A stretch of 64,000 nucleotides of DNA from Anastatus disparis (GCA_017163975.1 JAFFSR010000242.1:3435001-3499000), one strand, 5' to 3'; numbered from the stretch's first letter, positions 45,701 to 59,988 are shown. Notes: generated by a model not told the origin, from the sequence alone. Made by a program: numbers and translations.

Positions 45701-48700
45701 TATTTCCATATGTTTAAATTATAATCATTAATAAATTTTAGTATCTGTATAAAAAAAAAAATAATAATACGTGTGCATTTCGCCGTAATTGAAAAGCCCA
45801 AAGAGAAAGAAAATTTTTCTCTTTCATAGAAAATGTAATATAAAAACACATTTGAAAAAATTTTTATGTAACAAACTAAAAAAACTTCTATTACATTAAA
45901 TGAAAACAAAAATTCATTAAATTTTGTAAAATAAGCTTTCACCGTTTTCTCTTAGTAAAAATAAAACAGACCCAAATAAAGAATAAAAGGCTAACGAGAA
46001 AGAGAAAAAGATGAAAAAAAAGAAAGAAAGCCAAAAGCGTGCAAAAGAAAGTTGCCAAACCACGAGACAAGCTTCGAAGAGACAGGACAAGGAAATAGAA
46101 AAAAGGGGGGAGTAAAAGAGAAGGTGAAAATCTACACGTTCGAGATTTTCCATCTCTCCTTCTCCTTTCAATCGCTTTAACATAGCTTTCCGGTAAAATG
46201 CATTTGCGCCCAATGCGTTTCCCTCCCAAAAAAAAAAGAAAAAGAAGAAGAAAAAAAAAGAAACGATTGTTGTTGAGCCGCGTGAAAACGTTTACTTCGA
46301 ATGAAAATACTCGATTTCAACGAAGGTTATATAAGGTTTTACTAGATATCAAGGGCTTTTCCTTACGGGTTAAAAAAGCTTTTTACGTGTCGACTTGGTG
46401 CGGATTTCTTCCTAAAGGAAGATTCTTATGCTGATGTGATACTGAAAATATGGAGACATCTATTTATCACGTGTATTTAGTGTTAAGGTGATAATGCTTT
46501 TAGCGAAATCTTTTTTTAATAGCTTATTTATCATGTCTACGATTTTTTCAAAAATTTTTAAATATTAAATATATTTATAAAAAGTTCATTTACTGTTTCT
46601 TGTAAACAAACTATTCATTGCTTATCGTATTTTATTTTATGAGATGTCGCTATATTGATTTAAATATCTCGAATAAAAAAATTGAAAAAAACTAAAGAAA
46701 TCAAAAGACATTATTAAATAATAAAATTTTTCTTGATCTAAAAAAGCAGAGAAGGAAAAATAAATGAAACGTAAGAGCAGCCCATCTTCGTAATAAAACA
46801 TAACGCAATCTCGGTACGTTCATACCAAAGCATTTCATTTTTAACACTTTGCCTTTTCTGCCTGGAATTTAAATGATCAATTAACCAGTTATAAATCAGT
46901 TCTTTGCATCTCCGTGCGCTTCTGTAGCTTCCTTCGTTTCTTATTTCTTTATTTTTTTTTTCTTTCTTTTATTTGGACTTTAGAGCTTTTTTTTTGCCAA
47001 ACTACCAACAACTTTTGTCTTTTCTCCTTATAACCTTTGTAGTCGTTGTCGTTGTAGTCGTCGTCGTAGTCGCATGTTTCCGATATTTATATCCAAGACA
47101 CGTCCGGAATGTTCCCTCGAGCATAGAAAAATGTTGGGAAAAAGGTGGTGATTGTTCCTTGTAGTATTCCTACGCCTGTTTTCTTTAATAATGCAAAAAA
47201 AATTTTTTTTTTCGTTTTTTTTTCAGCATGCTAGCTAGGAAAAAGAAACAGATTCCTCGTTTCGCGATTTTATATACGCGATATTTGCGTACATGAGAAG
47301 CAGAGAGAGAGGCAAAAAGAGAAGCAAGGAGGACAAGTAGTAAGATTTTTACTTTTATACAACAGGTGCAGGATAGAAAGTATGCAAGAGGAACCTCTGG
47401 GAATCGACAAAACTGGGCAACAAGAAAATTTCAACGTTAAAATTTCTTCTTCGTTTTTTGAATTAGAAATAACGTTTGATTTGTAGTTGGAAAATTTTGC
47501 ATTGTACATTTGGAAAAGTTTTTATTTTTTAGCGGTTATGTAATTTTATGTAAGCCTATAAATAATTGGATAAACGTACTAATGAAATGGTTAGATTATA
47601 TTTTGAGAATAGGCAAATATAATGAAAAATACCACTATTACTTTTATATTTAACTTTTCTGTTAATTATGAAAAAATGTTGGATATTACTTTTTTGTAAA
47701 AACAAAAATTTTAATTTAATAAAGTTTAACAATCTATGAACTAGTTTCAAATATAATGAATAGAAATTTTACAAAAATACCATTTTGCGAAAATGTTTTT
47801 AATAATTAAATATAATAATTCTGGAAAATAATAATATAAAAGCTAATCTAAATAATCATAATTTACAAAATAATTTTATTTATACAAAACAATGATAAAA
47901 TAACTATCACTTTTTTTAAACAATATAACTACATTTGACTGTGCACCTCATGACAGCACCAAAAAAACTAAAAAAAAACCAAAATAAAAGATAAGCAAAG
48001 TGTATAGAAGTAAAAAAAATGACGCTAAAGAAAACATCTTAAAAAGTAGATAAGGACACGTTGTGGAGAGGCCGACAGGAACCAACGTGGAAAGAAGAAG
48101 TAAAAAAAAGGTACGAAGCATCGAGTACTTATACATAAGCTGTACGATGTCTACCATGTCTAATCCTCTTTTTCGCTCTTAATTTTACTTTCTTTTTCAC
48201 TAAAGAATAAACGAAGTATCATGAAATTCTGAAAGTACGTAAAAAGAGAAATGGCATCGATTTAATTCAACGCGTTTTAAGTCTGATTGCTTGCGAAAGC
48301 TTTTTTTTCGTCAAAAGAAGCAAAAAAAAGAAATAAAAATAAGTTTAAGAAAGTCGATTTCGTGACGCGAAAAAAAAAAGCTTTGAAATGCTTATGTATA
48401 GATAATGTTTAGTCGACTTTGAGAATTCTTGAGGCATGTAAAAAGTCATTTTGTCACTATCGAAAAGATAATACGTTTTGGTAAATTAAAAACTTTTGAC
48501 TTTTGTAATTTAGAGGTAAAATTAAATAGTTTAAATTTTTTTTTAAACAAAAAAAAAGAGAGAGGGGAATATTGTTTTTTCTCTTTTTATGAGAGAGAAT
48601 AAAAAAAATTAAATTTTGCCGCGAACAAAACTTTTTACTCGCTTACTTAAATAATTTCCCGTTAACTTTTTCATCTCGTTAACTAAAGTTCCCTACGAGC

Positions 48701-50670
48701 AAACGGAAGAAAAAAAAAGCTCTAAGCACAAAACCAGAATTGTTCCTACCTCCACTCTGAGATTTAAAAAAAAAAAGAGAAAAGAAAGAAAAAAAAAGGA
48801 CGGGGGAGGGGAAAGTAAAAAAAAAGTACAAACGAAATCGTCGCGTGCATAAATTATTAAGAGGGATCCGGGGTAGCAGCTTTACTGTGCTCAAACTCGT
48901 AAAGAAACAATGAAAAACATAAACGACTAGATTTACGAAGAAAGTTTGCTTGCTTGCCGTCTTGTATAAAAAAGGGAAGTTCTTGTATGTGGTCGCCTTT
49001 CTACTAAGATCGTGGGAAAAAAAGCAAAATAAAAAGAAAAAAGAAAGAAGATATATATATACACACATCGTATGACATTTTGGTTGGTGCTGTAATTTTT
49101 CGAGGCTAAACAAGTATAGAATATAAGGCTATACGTAAAATGGAAAATATATTTACATCCAAAGCACGTTCCGAGGAATGCTCTTCCTAGGGAATTGGCC
49201 GGGTGGGGGATATAGAATAAAAGGCAGCTGCGACGACTATACACGACGAGGACGGCTTTGACTATCCAGAAAAATAAAGAAAGAGAGAGAGAAAGCCCAA
49301 ACGATATACAAAGAGAGAAAGAGAAAAGCTCGGGCAAGGAATTTCTTTTCTTCGACAATTTCTTTCCTTCATGCCCTATTTCACTTGGGACAGCAAGAAA
49401 AAGAAAGATATAATAAAAAAAAGGAAAGGAAGAAGGGTTTAATACGAGGAAAACACTGAATTGATGTAATTTTATTAATGCACGATTGACTAGCAACTAT
49501 GCGCTTGGATTATCCTGAAAGAAAAGTTACGAGGATTATTTGATTTTAGTTGCAATTCAAGTGAAAATTTGAATAACAATTCTTATTTTATAAATACCCG
49601 ATGTTTTTTATTGTTAAAAGATAAATGCCCGTTTTTTTTATTTTTCAATATTTTATAAATATAGAAATAATTGGATTTGACTTTTGTTGTTGATTTTTTA
49701 TAAAAATAATGTCTAAACATTAAAAGTTCAATAACTTTAAATATTCTTACTTTTAATAGAATTTCTTGCTTAAAAATTACTACCATGATAAGATATTTAC
49801 TAAATAATTGAATATTAGTTTCTAGTTTAGCTTAAAATACAAAAAGTTTTAGAACAATTAGTTTTTATAAAAAAATCTAAATCCTCATTAGCAAACCAAA
49901 TTTCGGATGGTTATCATTTATTGTAAAAAATAAATTTGAACAAAACAAAATTCGAGAATTTCCAAACTGCAAATTGCAAATTTTTTATTAAAAAGGCATA
50001 ATTGGAATCATTTATTACAACACCATAAAAAGAACATACTGTTATTCAAAGTTTTAAACATCTTTTCGTTCATTCACTTCCTAAATTTTATTTCAAAGTT
50101 ACTGTTATTCTCGAAAAAAATTTCAAACAAAATTTTTAAAAAATAAAAAAATAAACACAACAAAAAGAAATTTCTTTAAAAGTAAGTTACTGTGAAAAAG
50201 TTTAAAAAGAACTACTCCCCCGATACGTTAGACACTAAAAAATTAAGAAATTGACCTTCTACCTCCTATTTACACGTCCTAATGAACATTAAAAAGTTTC
50301 CCCACAAGAACTTTCTACATTACAATTTTCAGTTTTTTCTTCTTCTTTCGTTTATTTTTTTCTTCTTTGTCAAACTACAAAAATTACTTTTAGTAAAAAC
50401 GAAAAAAAAATAAAAATGAGTTGTCAGTGTCCTTTAAAAGTCTAACTACCAATTCTCCAAATATTGAACAAGTTATTCTTATTCCAAGTTATGTGTACTT
50501 GACCCGGTGACAATATTTCTTAAAAAAAAAAATATTAGTATCAATAAACAATACTCTGAATCTTAATCATTTAATTGGGAGAAAAAAATTAATTAAAATT
50601 TTTTCTTAGCCATTTTCGTTAATATGAAAGTCACGCATTCACTTATAGAAAAAAAAAATTAGAAATCTTG
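39736..50670 (-). other. Camta: Camta 5' intron, part 1: purine/pyrimidine-asymmetric non-coding DNA
   Basis: No coding exon found. Long stretches are GA-rich on + (40340-40420, 41210-42320, 45080-45190, 45990-46120, 47290-47330, 48540-49420), i.e. pyrimidine-rich in the Camta transcript. Simple repeats: (TA)n at 42453-42474 and a GTC/GTN triplet run at 47041-47071. Open frames here, up to 187 residues at 48933-49496 (-), are Phe/Leu/Ser-rich and explained by poly-pyrimidine composition. Confidence 0.5.
42453..42474. repeat. (TA)n microsatellite
   Basis: Eleven TA dinucleotides in a row within the Camta 5' intron. Confidence 0.8.
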
Positions 50671-50679
50671 AGTATAAGT

Positions 50680-50750
50680 ACTTATCGTCAAAAGAAAGTC
50701 ACTTCAAAAAGCATAAACGAAGTGAGCTTTCCCACTTACGATAGATAAGT
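50680..50750. repeat. Imperfect hairpin, about 71 nt
   Basis: GAAAGTCACTTC and GAAGTGAGCTTTC pair around a 13-nt loop (AAAAAGCATAAAC) with a single-base bulge. Outside, ACTTATCG on the left can pair with CGATAGATAAGT on the right across an internal loop. The overall shape resembles a pre-miRNA, but conservation and expression are unknown. Confidence 0.45.
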
Positions 50751-51378
50751 GACCATCATTTGTAAAAGCGCCATCGTGTCTGAGTGAAACTTTTTGAGCC
50801 ACTACGTAAAGGAAAGATTTGAACGAAAACGCCGGCCAATCGGGGAAATGGGTCAGGAAATGTATAGCCTTCGAAAAATATATAAGGAGTATAAGAAAAA
50901 AAAAAAGAAAAAGTTAAAAAAAAAAAAGATAGAGAGAAAGTCGAACTGGCGTCTTTGCGCTCTATGAAAAAATTATCGAGTCGACTAGTTCCAAAACTAC
51001 TGAAAAAAATTTACTGTCAGACGCTGATTTGACTTTTTATGCACTTTTTAAGTGCGAATTCGGAATACCAGCTGTGCCACTCAAAATCGACTACTTCAGA
51101 GCTTAAATCAACGAATTTTTGGCTACGTAAAGGACAATTAATCCTTTAAAGTCGAGAACTGTAAAATGTTATATGCTTCTTTGCAGAATAATTTATTTTC
51201 ATTTTTTTTTTCGAAAAAGAAACTTTGTTTCGTGATTTAAAAATATCTCGATGTCAATCATAACATTTTTCTGTAATTTAAAATTATAGATATCACGCAT
51301 TAAACGTATCACTTTTAAATACTAATAAAAAATTTACTAAATTATGATGCTTAAGAAAAATTTTTTTTTAATTTTATT

Positions 51379-51843
51379 CACTGATAGAAAGAAAAGTTAA
51401 TGAATGGTGCATTTGAATAGAGAAAAATCGACGAAATTTTTATTCATTAATAGTTAAGAAATGGTGTATTTGCCGTAACTGCTTCATAAAGTAGAACAAA
51501 TTTAATACCATGCGTTGACGGTTAAGGAATAGTTTCTTAAGGACTGATCATATAATTTAAGATTGTTAAATAAATGAAATAATTAATCAATTTAATATAT
51601 CTTATTTTATATTGTAATGTCTCTACAACTAAAAGTAAAACTGTGAGATTTATTAAAAGGAAGAGAGAACAATAAACTATGATTCACAAACATAACCTTA
51701 AAGTTACACCTTAAGCAAGCCAGTATTCAAAATCATCATTTATTAACTATTAATGAATATTTCTTAACTATTAAAAAATATATTGATTTGACTCAACAGT
51801 CATGAAAATATTGAATCGTAATTCATTTTTCTTTCTATCAGTG
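51379..51843. mobile_element. MITE-like element with CACTGATAGAAAGAAAA inverted ends
   Basis: The 17-nt left end CACTGATAGAAAGAAAA is repeated exactly, inverted, at the right end (51827-51843). About 465 bp with no coding capacity. Inside are further mirrored copies of ATTAATAGTTAAGAAAT-type sequence (near 51448 and 51745-51770), so the element has nested inverted repeats. Target duplication is not clear. Confidence 0.65.
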
Positions 51844-51936
51844 TTTAACGTCGCTATATTTATGCTATCATTACGATGCTAATTAGCGACGGAGGTTTTC
51901 AGTATGTTTGTGAACAAGGCACATTTATCGTATACA

Positions 51937-52024
51937 GTGGCGCTTGAATAAATCGGCTGAGAGCGGGATTCGAACTCGAGTCCTCGAGATTATAAATCCA
52001 TCGCCCTACCGAATGAGCCACTGG
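51937..52024 (-). repeat. tRNA-derived SINE-like element
   Basis: Read on the - strand it has an A-box-like TGGCTCATTCGG (52009-52020) and a B-box-like AGTTCGAATCC (about 51966-51976) at tRNA spacing, with a TTTATAA loop between them. The D arm pairs, but the anticodon and T stems have mismatches and no acceptor stem forms, so it is not a working tRNA gene. CAGTGGC and GCCACTG bound the segment as a 7-bp inverted repeat. Confidence 0.55.
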
Positions 52025-53772
52025 AGACCTCAATATTTCAAAGTTAATTACAGTTCATTAATATAAAAATAATTGTATTAAATTTTGTAAAAAAATAAAT
52101 AAAATATTAGCCCTATACTTATGATACTAAATATGTACTTATTTAATAGTCAAAGAAACAATTTTTCTAATTGAAACAGACAGGTTGTGTTTGTAAGCAC
52201 GAAATGACATTCTATTAGCTCAAACCCCTGACACTAATATTTTTAAAATTTTATCTCCCACTTCGTTTCTCTCCACATAGTTTGCATGCACTTATTCGGC
52301 CTACTCAAATATCTCCTACAATAGTCGTTTATGCATTACTTATGCAAAATAGTAAGACGGAATGAAAAGTAAAATAAAAAGAGAGAGAGAAAGAGGGGAA
52401 AAAAGAAGAGTATGAAACATAGTTGAAGTCACGAAGAAGAGGCAAGAAATTTTGCTAATTCACGTCCGCCAACTAAATGTTAAATCACTCCCGCCGTAAC
52501 GAAAAATACCGCAACGAAATTACGACGTGCGAGCGTTATCCTTAATACACACATATTTAAGGCTAAGCCGTGATAGGGGGCATATCTTTCGCAAAAAAAA
52601 TACAAGAAAATTTTTGGAATTGTTTTACCTTTTGATCGATGCGTATTACGTTTTTAAGCTAAATTAAGCATGTTACGTTATTGTATATGCAGATTTTCAG
52701 TTGCACTTTCTTTCTTTCTTTCTTTCTCTTCTTTTTTATATATAACTTGTATGATGAGCTAGAGTTTTGAACTTTGTTTCGAGGAGAGCTACTCATCCTA
52801 ACTGTTCGTGATTACAGGGCCTTTTCGGGGCTTCGAAAATTGTTATTTATGAGCCACGTATTATGCAAATTAATTTTTCGAGGGGAGAAAAGACTCTAAA
52901 GGTATGAATAGTAGAAATTCATGTGGATATACTTTAAAGAGCCTTTCGTTTAAGAACATTGTAAACGAGTAAAAGCCTTTTTTTCGACTTTTATAACTTA
53001 CATAAATCTAACAAAAAACTTGCACAATAATTAAATTTTTCATTTCTTTCGTATTTTTTTTCCATTTCTCTTGTTTCGTCTTGTACATTGATAAAGTTTT
53101 ATTATTAGAATTTTTATATTTAGGAGCTTTTTACATGTTAATGTAACTTTTCGGAGCAAATTTCTACCATTTCATTGAATGAAAAAAATAGAAATATGGA
53201 AAAAGTTTTCTAAATTTAAATAATTAGTCAATAAATTTGTCAAATTAAATTTAAAAACTTAAGTTATATATAACAGTCAACTAAAAATTCTACCTGGTGT
53301 TCTTTCCGTTCTCTTTAACAAAGCTTTAATCATGAATATCATTATATTTTTCATGTTAAAAAAAATTTTTTAAATCACTCAACTTTTGCCAAAAAATTTT
53401 TGAAATTTTGTAGTTTGCAAAAAAAGAAGAAGCGTGTCATAATCTTCAGCATTCTCGGCAAAAGAAAAAAAAATAACGAAAAATTTTCGGTAAATCACTA
53501 ACCCCCTTTCCCAAAATGAACAAGAACCATTGTTTCTTCCTCTCAAGATACAAATTTCAATCGTCAAAAAAAAGAAAGAAAAAAAAAGAGAAAAGAAAAA
53601 GAAGCGTCGCCAACGACAATCCCTGATCTCCGAGTATTACAATGCTTTCTCTCGAAAGTCTCTCTCTTACAAAAAGCACCATCCACTCGGACTTTATCAT
53701 ATCTTTCTGACTCTAGCTCAAGCTGGCATTAAAGTCATGAAGAAGCAAGCAACTTCTGCGTATAGCATCTTG

Positions 53773-53794
53773 TTCTCTCTCTCTCTCTCTCTCT
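53773..53794. repeat. (TC)n microsatellite
   Basis: Uninterrupted CT dinucleotides on the + strand in a pyrimidine-rich part of the Camta 5' intron. Confidence 0.75.
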
Positions 53795-56700
53795 TTGACT
53801 TTTGTTATCTTTGTCGATCTTCCTTTTTCCTTTAAGCAACTGCTGTTAAACCCCCTCGAGGAATAAAACGACGACTACCGACGACAACGTGTCGTCTGAA
53901 GGCGAGAGAGCAAGGAATATGCGCGCCTCTTCCCTTCTATTTAGAGCTTGCAAGCTGCTAACCTCTTGCGTTCGCTGTCTCTCTCCTTCTTTCTCTTTCT
54001 CTCTCTTTCTCTTCAAGAAGCGTGCCAAAGCAATAGATTCCACGACTCAGCTTCCGGGAGCCTTGAGGCGGTAAGCAACGTTACTACTACTACTAGCTTC
54101 TCCTCTATGAAAGAGAGAAGGTAAAGAGAAGAAGAAGAAGAAACAGCGAAAGAGTAAAAGAGAAAGAGAGAGAGCGAGCGTGAACCGGAAGTGATGTGTC
54201 CTAGACGCTTGATTTATGCGTAAGGCTTCAGGAAATCGGTAAATCCGCCCTTATAGCTTCCTTACACCCCTTATATGTTACTCCTTATACTATCTCTCCA
54301 TCTCTTTCTAAGAATATAGCATATGTATGTTATGTACGTGCGAATATGCTTGGAAGAAGAAAGAGATAGAGTTTACACGCAAAGTGCATTTCCATCCCGG
54401 GGACAGCGTAAAACGAGAAGCATATAGGATTTTGCGATTTGTTACAATTAGCGTCGATCTAACCTTAGCTGTGTATGTGCATATAGAAGCTGGATCATCT
54501 AAAAATAATATGATAGTCCTGTGAATTTCTCAAATTATCTTTAAATTATTTACGCTAAATTTTTGTTCAATCATGTGCTATTTAATTTTTCAAATCAAAT
54601 GATAAATAACTTTTTAAATGTTCGTAATTCTTGGCTTAAAAATGTTTTCAATTCAATATAAATATTGATCTTACAAACTTTTCTAAATAGTACAAATATT
54701 GCTTCTAGAAACTATTTTAGGGAGGAATCTTACAACACAAATTATTGTAGAATTAACATGAACTTCCTTGGATTGTTGAAGCTAAAATTTATTTGACGGC
54801 GACGTTTAGAAATAATTTAAAAGATGAGAATAAAGTTACAAACAGACATTAATTTATAAATCTGTAATCTTTATTAGGATCTTATCATCCCAAATCTTTT
54901 GTTATCGCAAAGATGAAATATTATGTTTTCATAAAAGAGATTTTTTTAATTTTTAACAATAACAGCAAAAAAAAGAACTTATAAACTAGTACAATTACAT
55001 TGATTGAAAAATTAATATAAAATGTTAAAATTAAAAACAAAAGAATAAAAAAAGCATAAAATAAAATTTACGCTTTCTGTTCAATTAGACTCGACCGCAT
55101 TTGGCTAATGTTCGAAGAGGAAAAATAATCGTTGAAATTAAACTATCGCTCGAACTAGTTTCTGCTTGTCTGAAGTTACTTTTTTTATTCTTTTCTTTCC
55201 TTCTTTTTGCTCTTTGCATGAGAAAATTTTTAACACGCTCATGTGCAATCCTGAACTAAACAATAAAACCATTTAATTTTACTTCTTTTTGTGTATGTGT
55301 GTGGACGAGCATTAAATAAGCGGACAGCTGACACTCCGAGTTCACGCCCTCCAAAAAAAAAGAGATTTAAAAAAAAAACTGTACAAATTTCATTCTTCGC
55401 AAAATTCACAAACTTTTGACAGACCTTGTCCTTCAGTACAATTGAGCTGACTTTTAATGCTCACGATCATGAGAATTTTTTTGTTATTATTTTTCTTCTT
55501 TCTTTTCTCTTATTCTTTTTTGCGATTATATAATAAAAGATTATGATGTAAGACCGATTTTAATTCGTCCAAGGATATTGTAAAATAGTAATGATAAAAA
55601 TAAAAATTACATTAATTTAATTAATATTAGTAAATGTAATAAAATATTACTTCATTAAACCTTCCTTTTCATTGAGTAAAAGAAAATTGCTCGAAAATGT
55701 AAAAACACAATTTACTTTAATGCGAAATCAAGAACATAGATCTCAAAGCTTTTAGACCTAGAATTTTTATATTGAACAGCATAAACAGTTGTAAAAACAA
55801 AAATATTTAGAAAAAAAATAATTATTTTTTACACTAACTCTTAAAAATACCTGAGAAAAATTTTCTACTCGAATTTCAATTATAAACACAAAGAATAATA
55901 TATCACCTTCTCTCCCTCCAACATAAAAGAATAAGATAAAACAAAAAAAAAAACAAGAAAAAGCAAAAGATAGCCTCCCTGTTTAGAGCATCCACAACCG
56001 CAAAATTCACTGACCAAAGCCGAAGCGTAGATAAAAAAAAAATAGTAAAAGAAAAAAGATAGTATAGAAAGTAGGCGCGTAAAAAATGTATATCCGAAGC
56101 AAGTGAAGAATTTCCGAATGGAATTTCGAGGCCAGACACATACACACATATATGGCCGTTTAGGGTTAGCTTCTATCTTTCTTTCTTTTTCTATTTTTTT
56201 TTTCTGCTTTTTTTTTATTTCAACGAAAAACCTCTTTTCATTATTTCGATGCGGATGCTCGTAGACCACTATACGGCCCAGTTTTCAGTACACGTGCGAG
56301 AGCCAACGATATCACACGCTATACACAGCCACCCCTAATTACAGAATCTAAAAGAGAGAGAAAAAAGAAAAAAGGCTTACTGCGAGTGTATATGCGTGCA
56401 AAGGCGCGCGAGGCATTTTTCTGACGGCTTCCGCGATAAAAAGTGCCTAATCTCGCGGATGTTATTTAGGCAAATGAGAAAGTGTTAGCCATTTGCAGGA
56501 GTAAGGATTCCATATTATTTTTATCTTTTTTTTTGTTGAATAAAATAAAAATTTGGAAATTCATTGTTTTTAATTGATTTTACAATGTTATTTTTTGTTT
56601 AATTTGGAAATGGTGTACCGTCAAATTTTTCATATAATTTACATTAAAAAGTAACGAAGATAATGAATTTTTTTAATATATCTTTTTTACATTTGTTAAT

Positions 56701-59700
56701 TTTGTATGATAAAATATTGAATAAATTGAAGTTTTTGTAATAATTAAGCTTGATTAATTTGCTTAATTACAAATTCATAACCTCAGCGTTTATAAATATC
56801 AAGTTGTATATAATTAGTAATGATATCGATCATTGTTAAATCTAATTGAATGTGCCATGATATCCGAATTTACAAGTACTATTAAACTTTATAATATGAT
56901 TAATGAGAAATAACAAATTTATATTTAAAAAAAATTTTGAAGTTCCAATGTACATATTTTATAATTAAAATAAATTTTTCAAGTACGCATTTAATTTAAC
57001 AACTTTCGAATGAATTAAAAAATATAATTGTTTATACAATTGATTAAATAAATTTGAATTTCTAAACTGATATCCTGAAAATCACTGACAAGAAACGTTT
57101 AACGTTGTACACTTTTCCAACAACAACAATACGCTGGATATAGCTCACGCAAAACAATTAGCTTAGATTTTCACAAATCCTCGTCTAGGATATAATTAAA
57201 CTGTTCTATATACCTAAGTTTGAATCTCCTAGCTTATACACCTTTACGTTAAATGTACGTCTATCCTATCGATCTATCATAGCCGGTCAACCGCATTACC
57301 ATTAAGTTAATTTCAAAACCTCCCCTTACTTCTCTATACTGTCTCTCTGTCTGAAACCACATTTATCACGCGATTAACTATTGCTATCATCTTCATATGT
57401 AAGTGGCCTAGATATAAAACAAAAGTTAAACAAAAATTTTTATTTTTCAATTTAACTCTGCAACATCGGCAACTAGAAATATTCGAATTACAGTTTTCAA
57501 AAAAATAATCAGTCATAAAGTATAACCGTTTTTTATTTTCTGCAAAAAAATATTTTTAATATTTTTCAACTCCATCATAAATATATCACAAACTTTTCTC
57601 CGAATCTTCATAGTTGCATTGCAATCAATCAAATTCGCTGCATGAAAATTTAAAACAAAACATAATTTGAATGTAACATATTTAATGTATGCGGAACAGA
57701 AGGCTTAAACATTTTTTCATTACAGTGTGTATTATTTGTTTATTCCCATTGTTTTGTGTAATTATAGAATTTGCTGGGTGTTACGTGTGCCGTTAATTAG
57801 ATGTTAGACTGTTGCCGTGAAAAAAAAAAGTTAAAATATAATTGAAACGGAGAAAACATGTCAGGGTCTGACTAGTTTCAAATGTTACTACTGAAATTTC
57901 ATTAACGTGATTTCTCTTTTTTAAATTTCACATAGAAATTCAATAATGATTTTAATAACTTTATTTTTTATAGGATTTGCCATTACTCTATAGATTGAAA
58001 GTGCATTTTTAAATTATTGGAATTGATCCACAAAAGATTGCATGGAATTAATTATATTTTTAAAAGTGATTAAAAATATCTTTAAAGAACATGAAAAAAA
58101 AATCTTGATTCAATAAATTTACATTTTCATGAAATAAATTATGAAAATTATAATACCAAAGCATATGGAATTTGGAAAATTTTAGTAAACCGTGATAGTA
58201 TATAAACCTTTCATATTAAATACCTTTTGTATGAATATTAATACCGCTATTTATGAAACATTGTTTCAATAATAATAAAAAAAAAATTTTAATAGCTTGA
58301 TAATACAACGAAATAACTTTGTCTCCTAAAAGTAAAAGCAATTTACAAGCAGCGTATTATAACTATAATAACATTAATAACAAACATTAACATTTATATT
58401 TATTTTTAATATAATGCACATTATAACAATACATCAATGTTTATCATATATTATCTGTGATGATGGCTTATTAGTAAATGCAATTTTTCTTTATATTTTT
58501 ATAAATTTCATTCATCTGAAGAAAAATCAAAGATTAAAAAAAAGAAAAAAAGGATTTAATGGCCCGACGATCAAATATTTATTGAAGGTAATATTTTTAT
58601 TCCAAGTCTCGGGGATCTTCTTTTAAAAAGAAAATCTCTTCTTTTTTCTCTCTTTTTCTCCTTCCAGGTTGAAACTTTGATTTTTTCAAAGTTTTACAAT
58701 TCATTAATTTTGATATAAGAATAAAAATATCCAATGGGGTAATAACGTTACTTTTTATGTTTGTAAAATTTATTTATTGAAAAGAATGACATTGTAATAT
58801 TATGTATGTAGATAAAAGGGAACATGATTGAATTTTTATTTTACTAACTTTAAAATCCATAGTCTTAAAAGAATAAACTTTTATCGTGCACTTCAAAACT
58901 TCAAAATTTTTTTTTCTTTTTTTACCGTGAAGCAGATTTTCTCAAAATGAGATTTGAAATGAAAATTTTATAAAGACATGCTTTTTTTAGACATCAATAT
59001 GAAAGTATTGATAGAAATTTTTAATTTTTAAAATAAACAAGATATTTCTTATGTGAAATTAAAATTTTTTTTCTACTTTTATATTTTATCACTAATTTCT
59101 ATAAGAATTTTACAGGATTCTTTAAGAAAAATATATAAATACGCGTCTGAAAAAAATGCTTAATGAAGCGTAAATAAGACGTGTTTTATAAAAGAAAAAA
59201 AATGTGTTGAAATTAAAAAGGAAAAAAAAAAAAATAAAGCAATAAAAGGAAAAAAAATAAAATGAAAAGCTAAAGCAAATATACGTATACATACATCCGA
59301 GACGATAGATCTTAGTCAGTCTTTAAATAAAAAGTAAATTTAAAAGCATGAAAAGCTTAACAGTAGAGGAGAGACGTGTACGTAATAAAGTTTGCATTAA
59401 CTTGTAGCAATGGCTGCACGTGATACATCTTTCTATCATAAATAACTGACCTATACACAAATACCTTTAGAAAAATTATCCAATTTCCCCGGCCAACCTT
59501 TGTCAATTCAATCCAAGCTTTCTTTTCTCTCTCTCTCTGATTTTCAATGAAAGACTTGAACAAGGTTTACCTAAAATCTTCCAATACACACTGTTACATG
59601 CATATAGTCGTATATATGAGTATGGCAGTAGTTACTTTGCAAAAGGGATGTAAGGGCACATAAAACCGTAGCCGTATAACGGAAATGCAACGAAGAGCTA

Positions 59701-59857
59701 CGATAAATCTGTCGTTCTCTATTTCTCTTTCACTCCAGCTCTCCCACCCTCTCATTCTCTTTAGCTTTATATAAGGACAATGATAAGAGTATCCCTTGAA
59801 GCATACAAACATACGTTGAGTAAAGAGCGAGAGAGGGCCAATTAAGCTCTTGCGGCC

Positions 59858-59863
<6 letters not shown>

Positions 59864-59912
<49 letters not shown>
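59864..59912. repeat. (TA)n microsatellite, about 49 nt
   Basis: About 24 uninterrupted TA dinucleotides, the longest pure microsatellite in the window. Confidence 0.9.
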
Positions 59913-59917
<5 letters not shown>

Positions 59918-59988
59918 GTACAGCCTATGCTATACGGAAATTGGTTGGGAATCGATATTGCTCTTTGTGTAAGCGAAGAGAGTAACCG

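Larger units (their letters stand above)
50751..59857 (-). other. Camta: Camta 5' intron, part 2
   Basis: Non-coding. Contains the MITE 51379-51843, the SINE-like segment 51937-52024 and a CT run near 53773-53794. GA/CT-rich blocks lie at 52375-52440, 53570-54180 and 55910-56380, with AT-rich filler between. Short open frames at 53530, 54327 and 55880 are not supported by any recognisable protein sequence or splice context. Confidence 0.5.

Noticed and set aside
45080..46260. Lys/Arg/Glu-rich and antisense Phe/Leu-rich frames
   Set aside because: Produced by GA-rich simple sequence in the Camta intron.
48679..49496. Two overlapping - strand open frames of 144 and 187 codons
   Set aside because: Both are Phe/Leu/Ser-rich translations of a pyrimidine-rich tract that lacks stop codons by composition; they overlap in different frames.
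51955..52027. Functional tRNA gene
   Set aside because: A and B boxes are present, but no acceptor stem forms and the anticodon and T stems carry mismatches, so it was called SINE-like instead.
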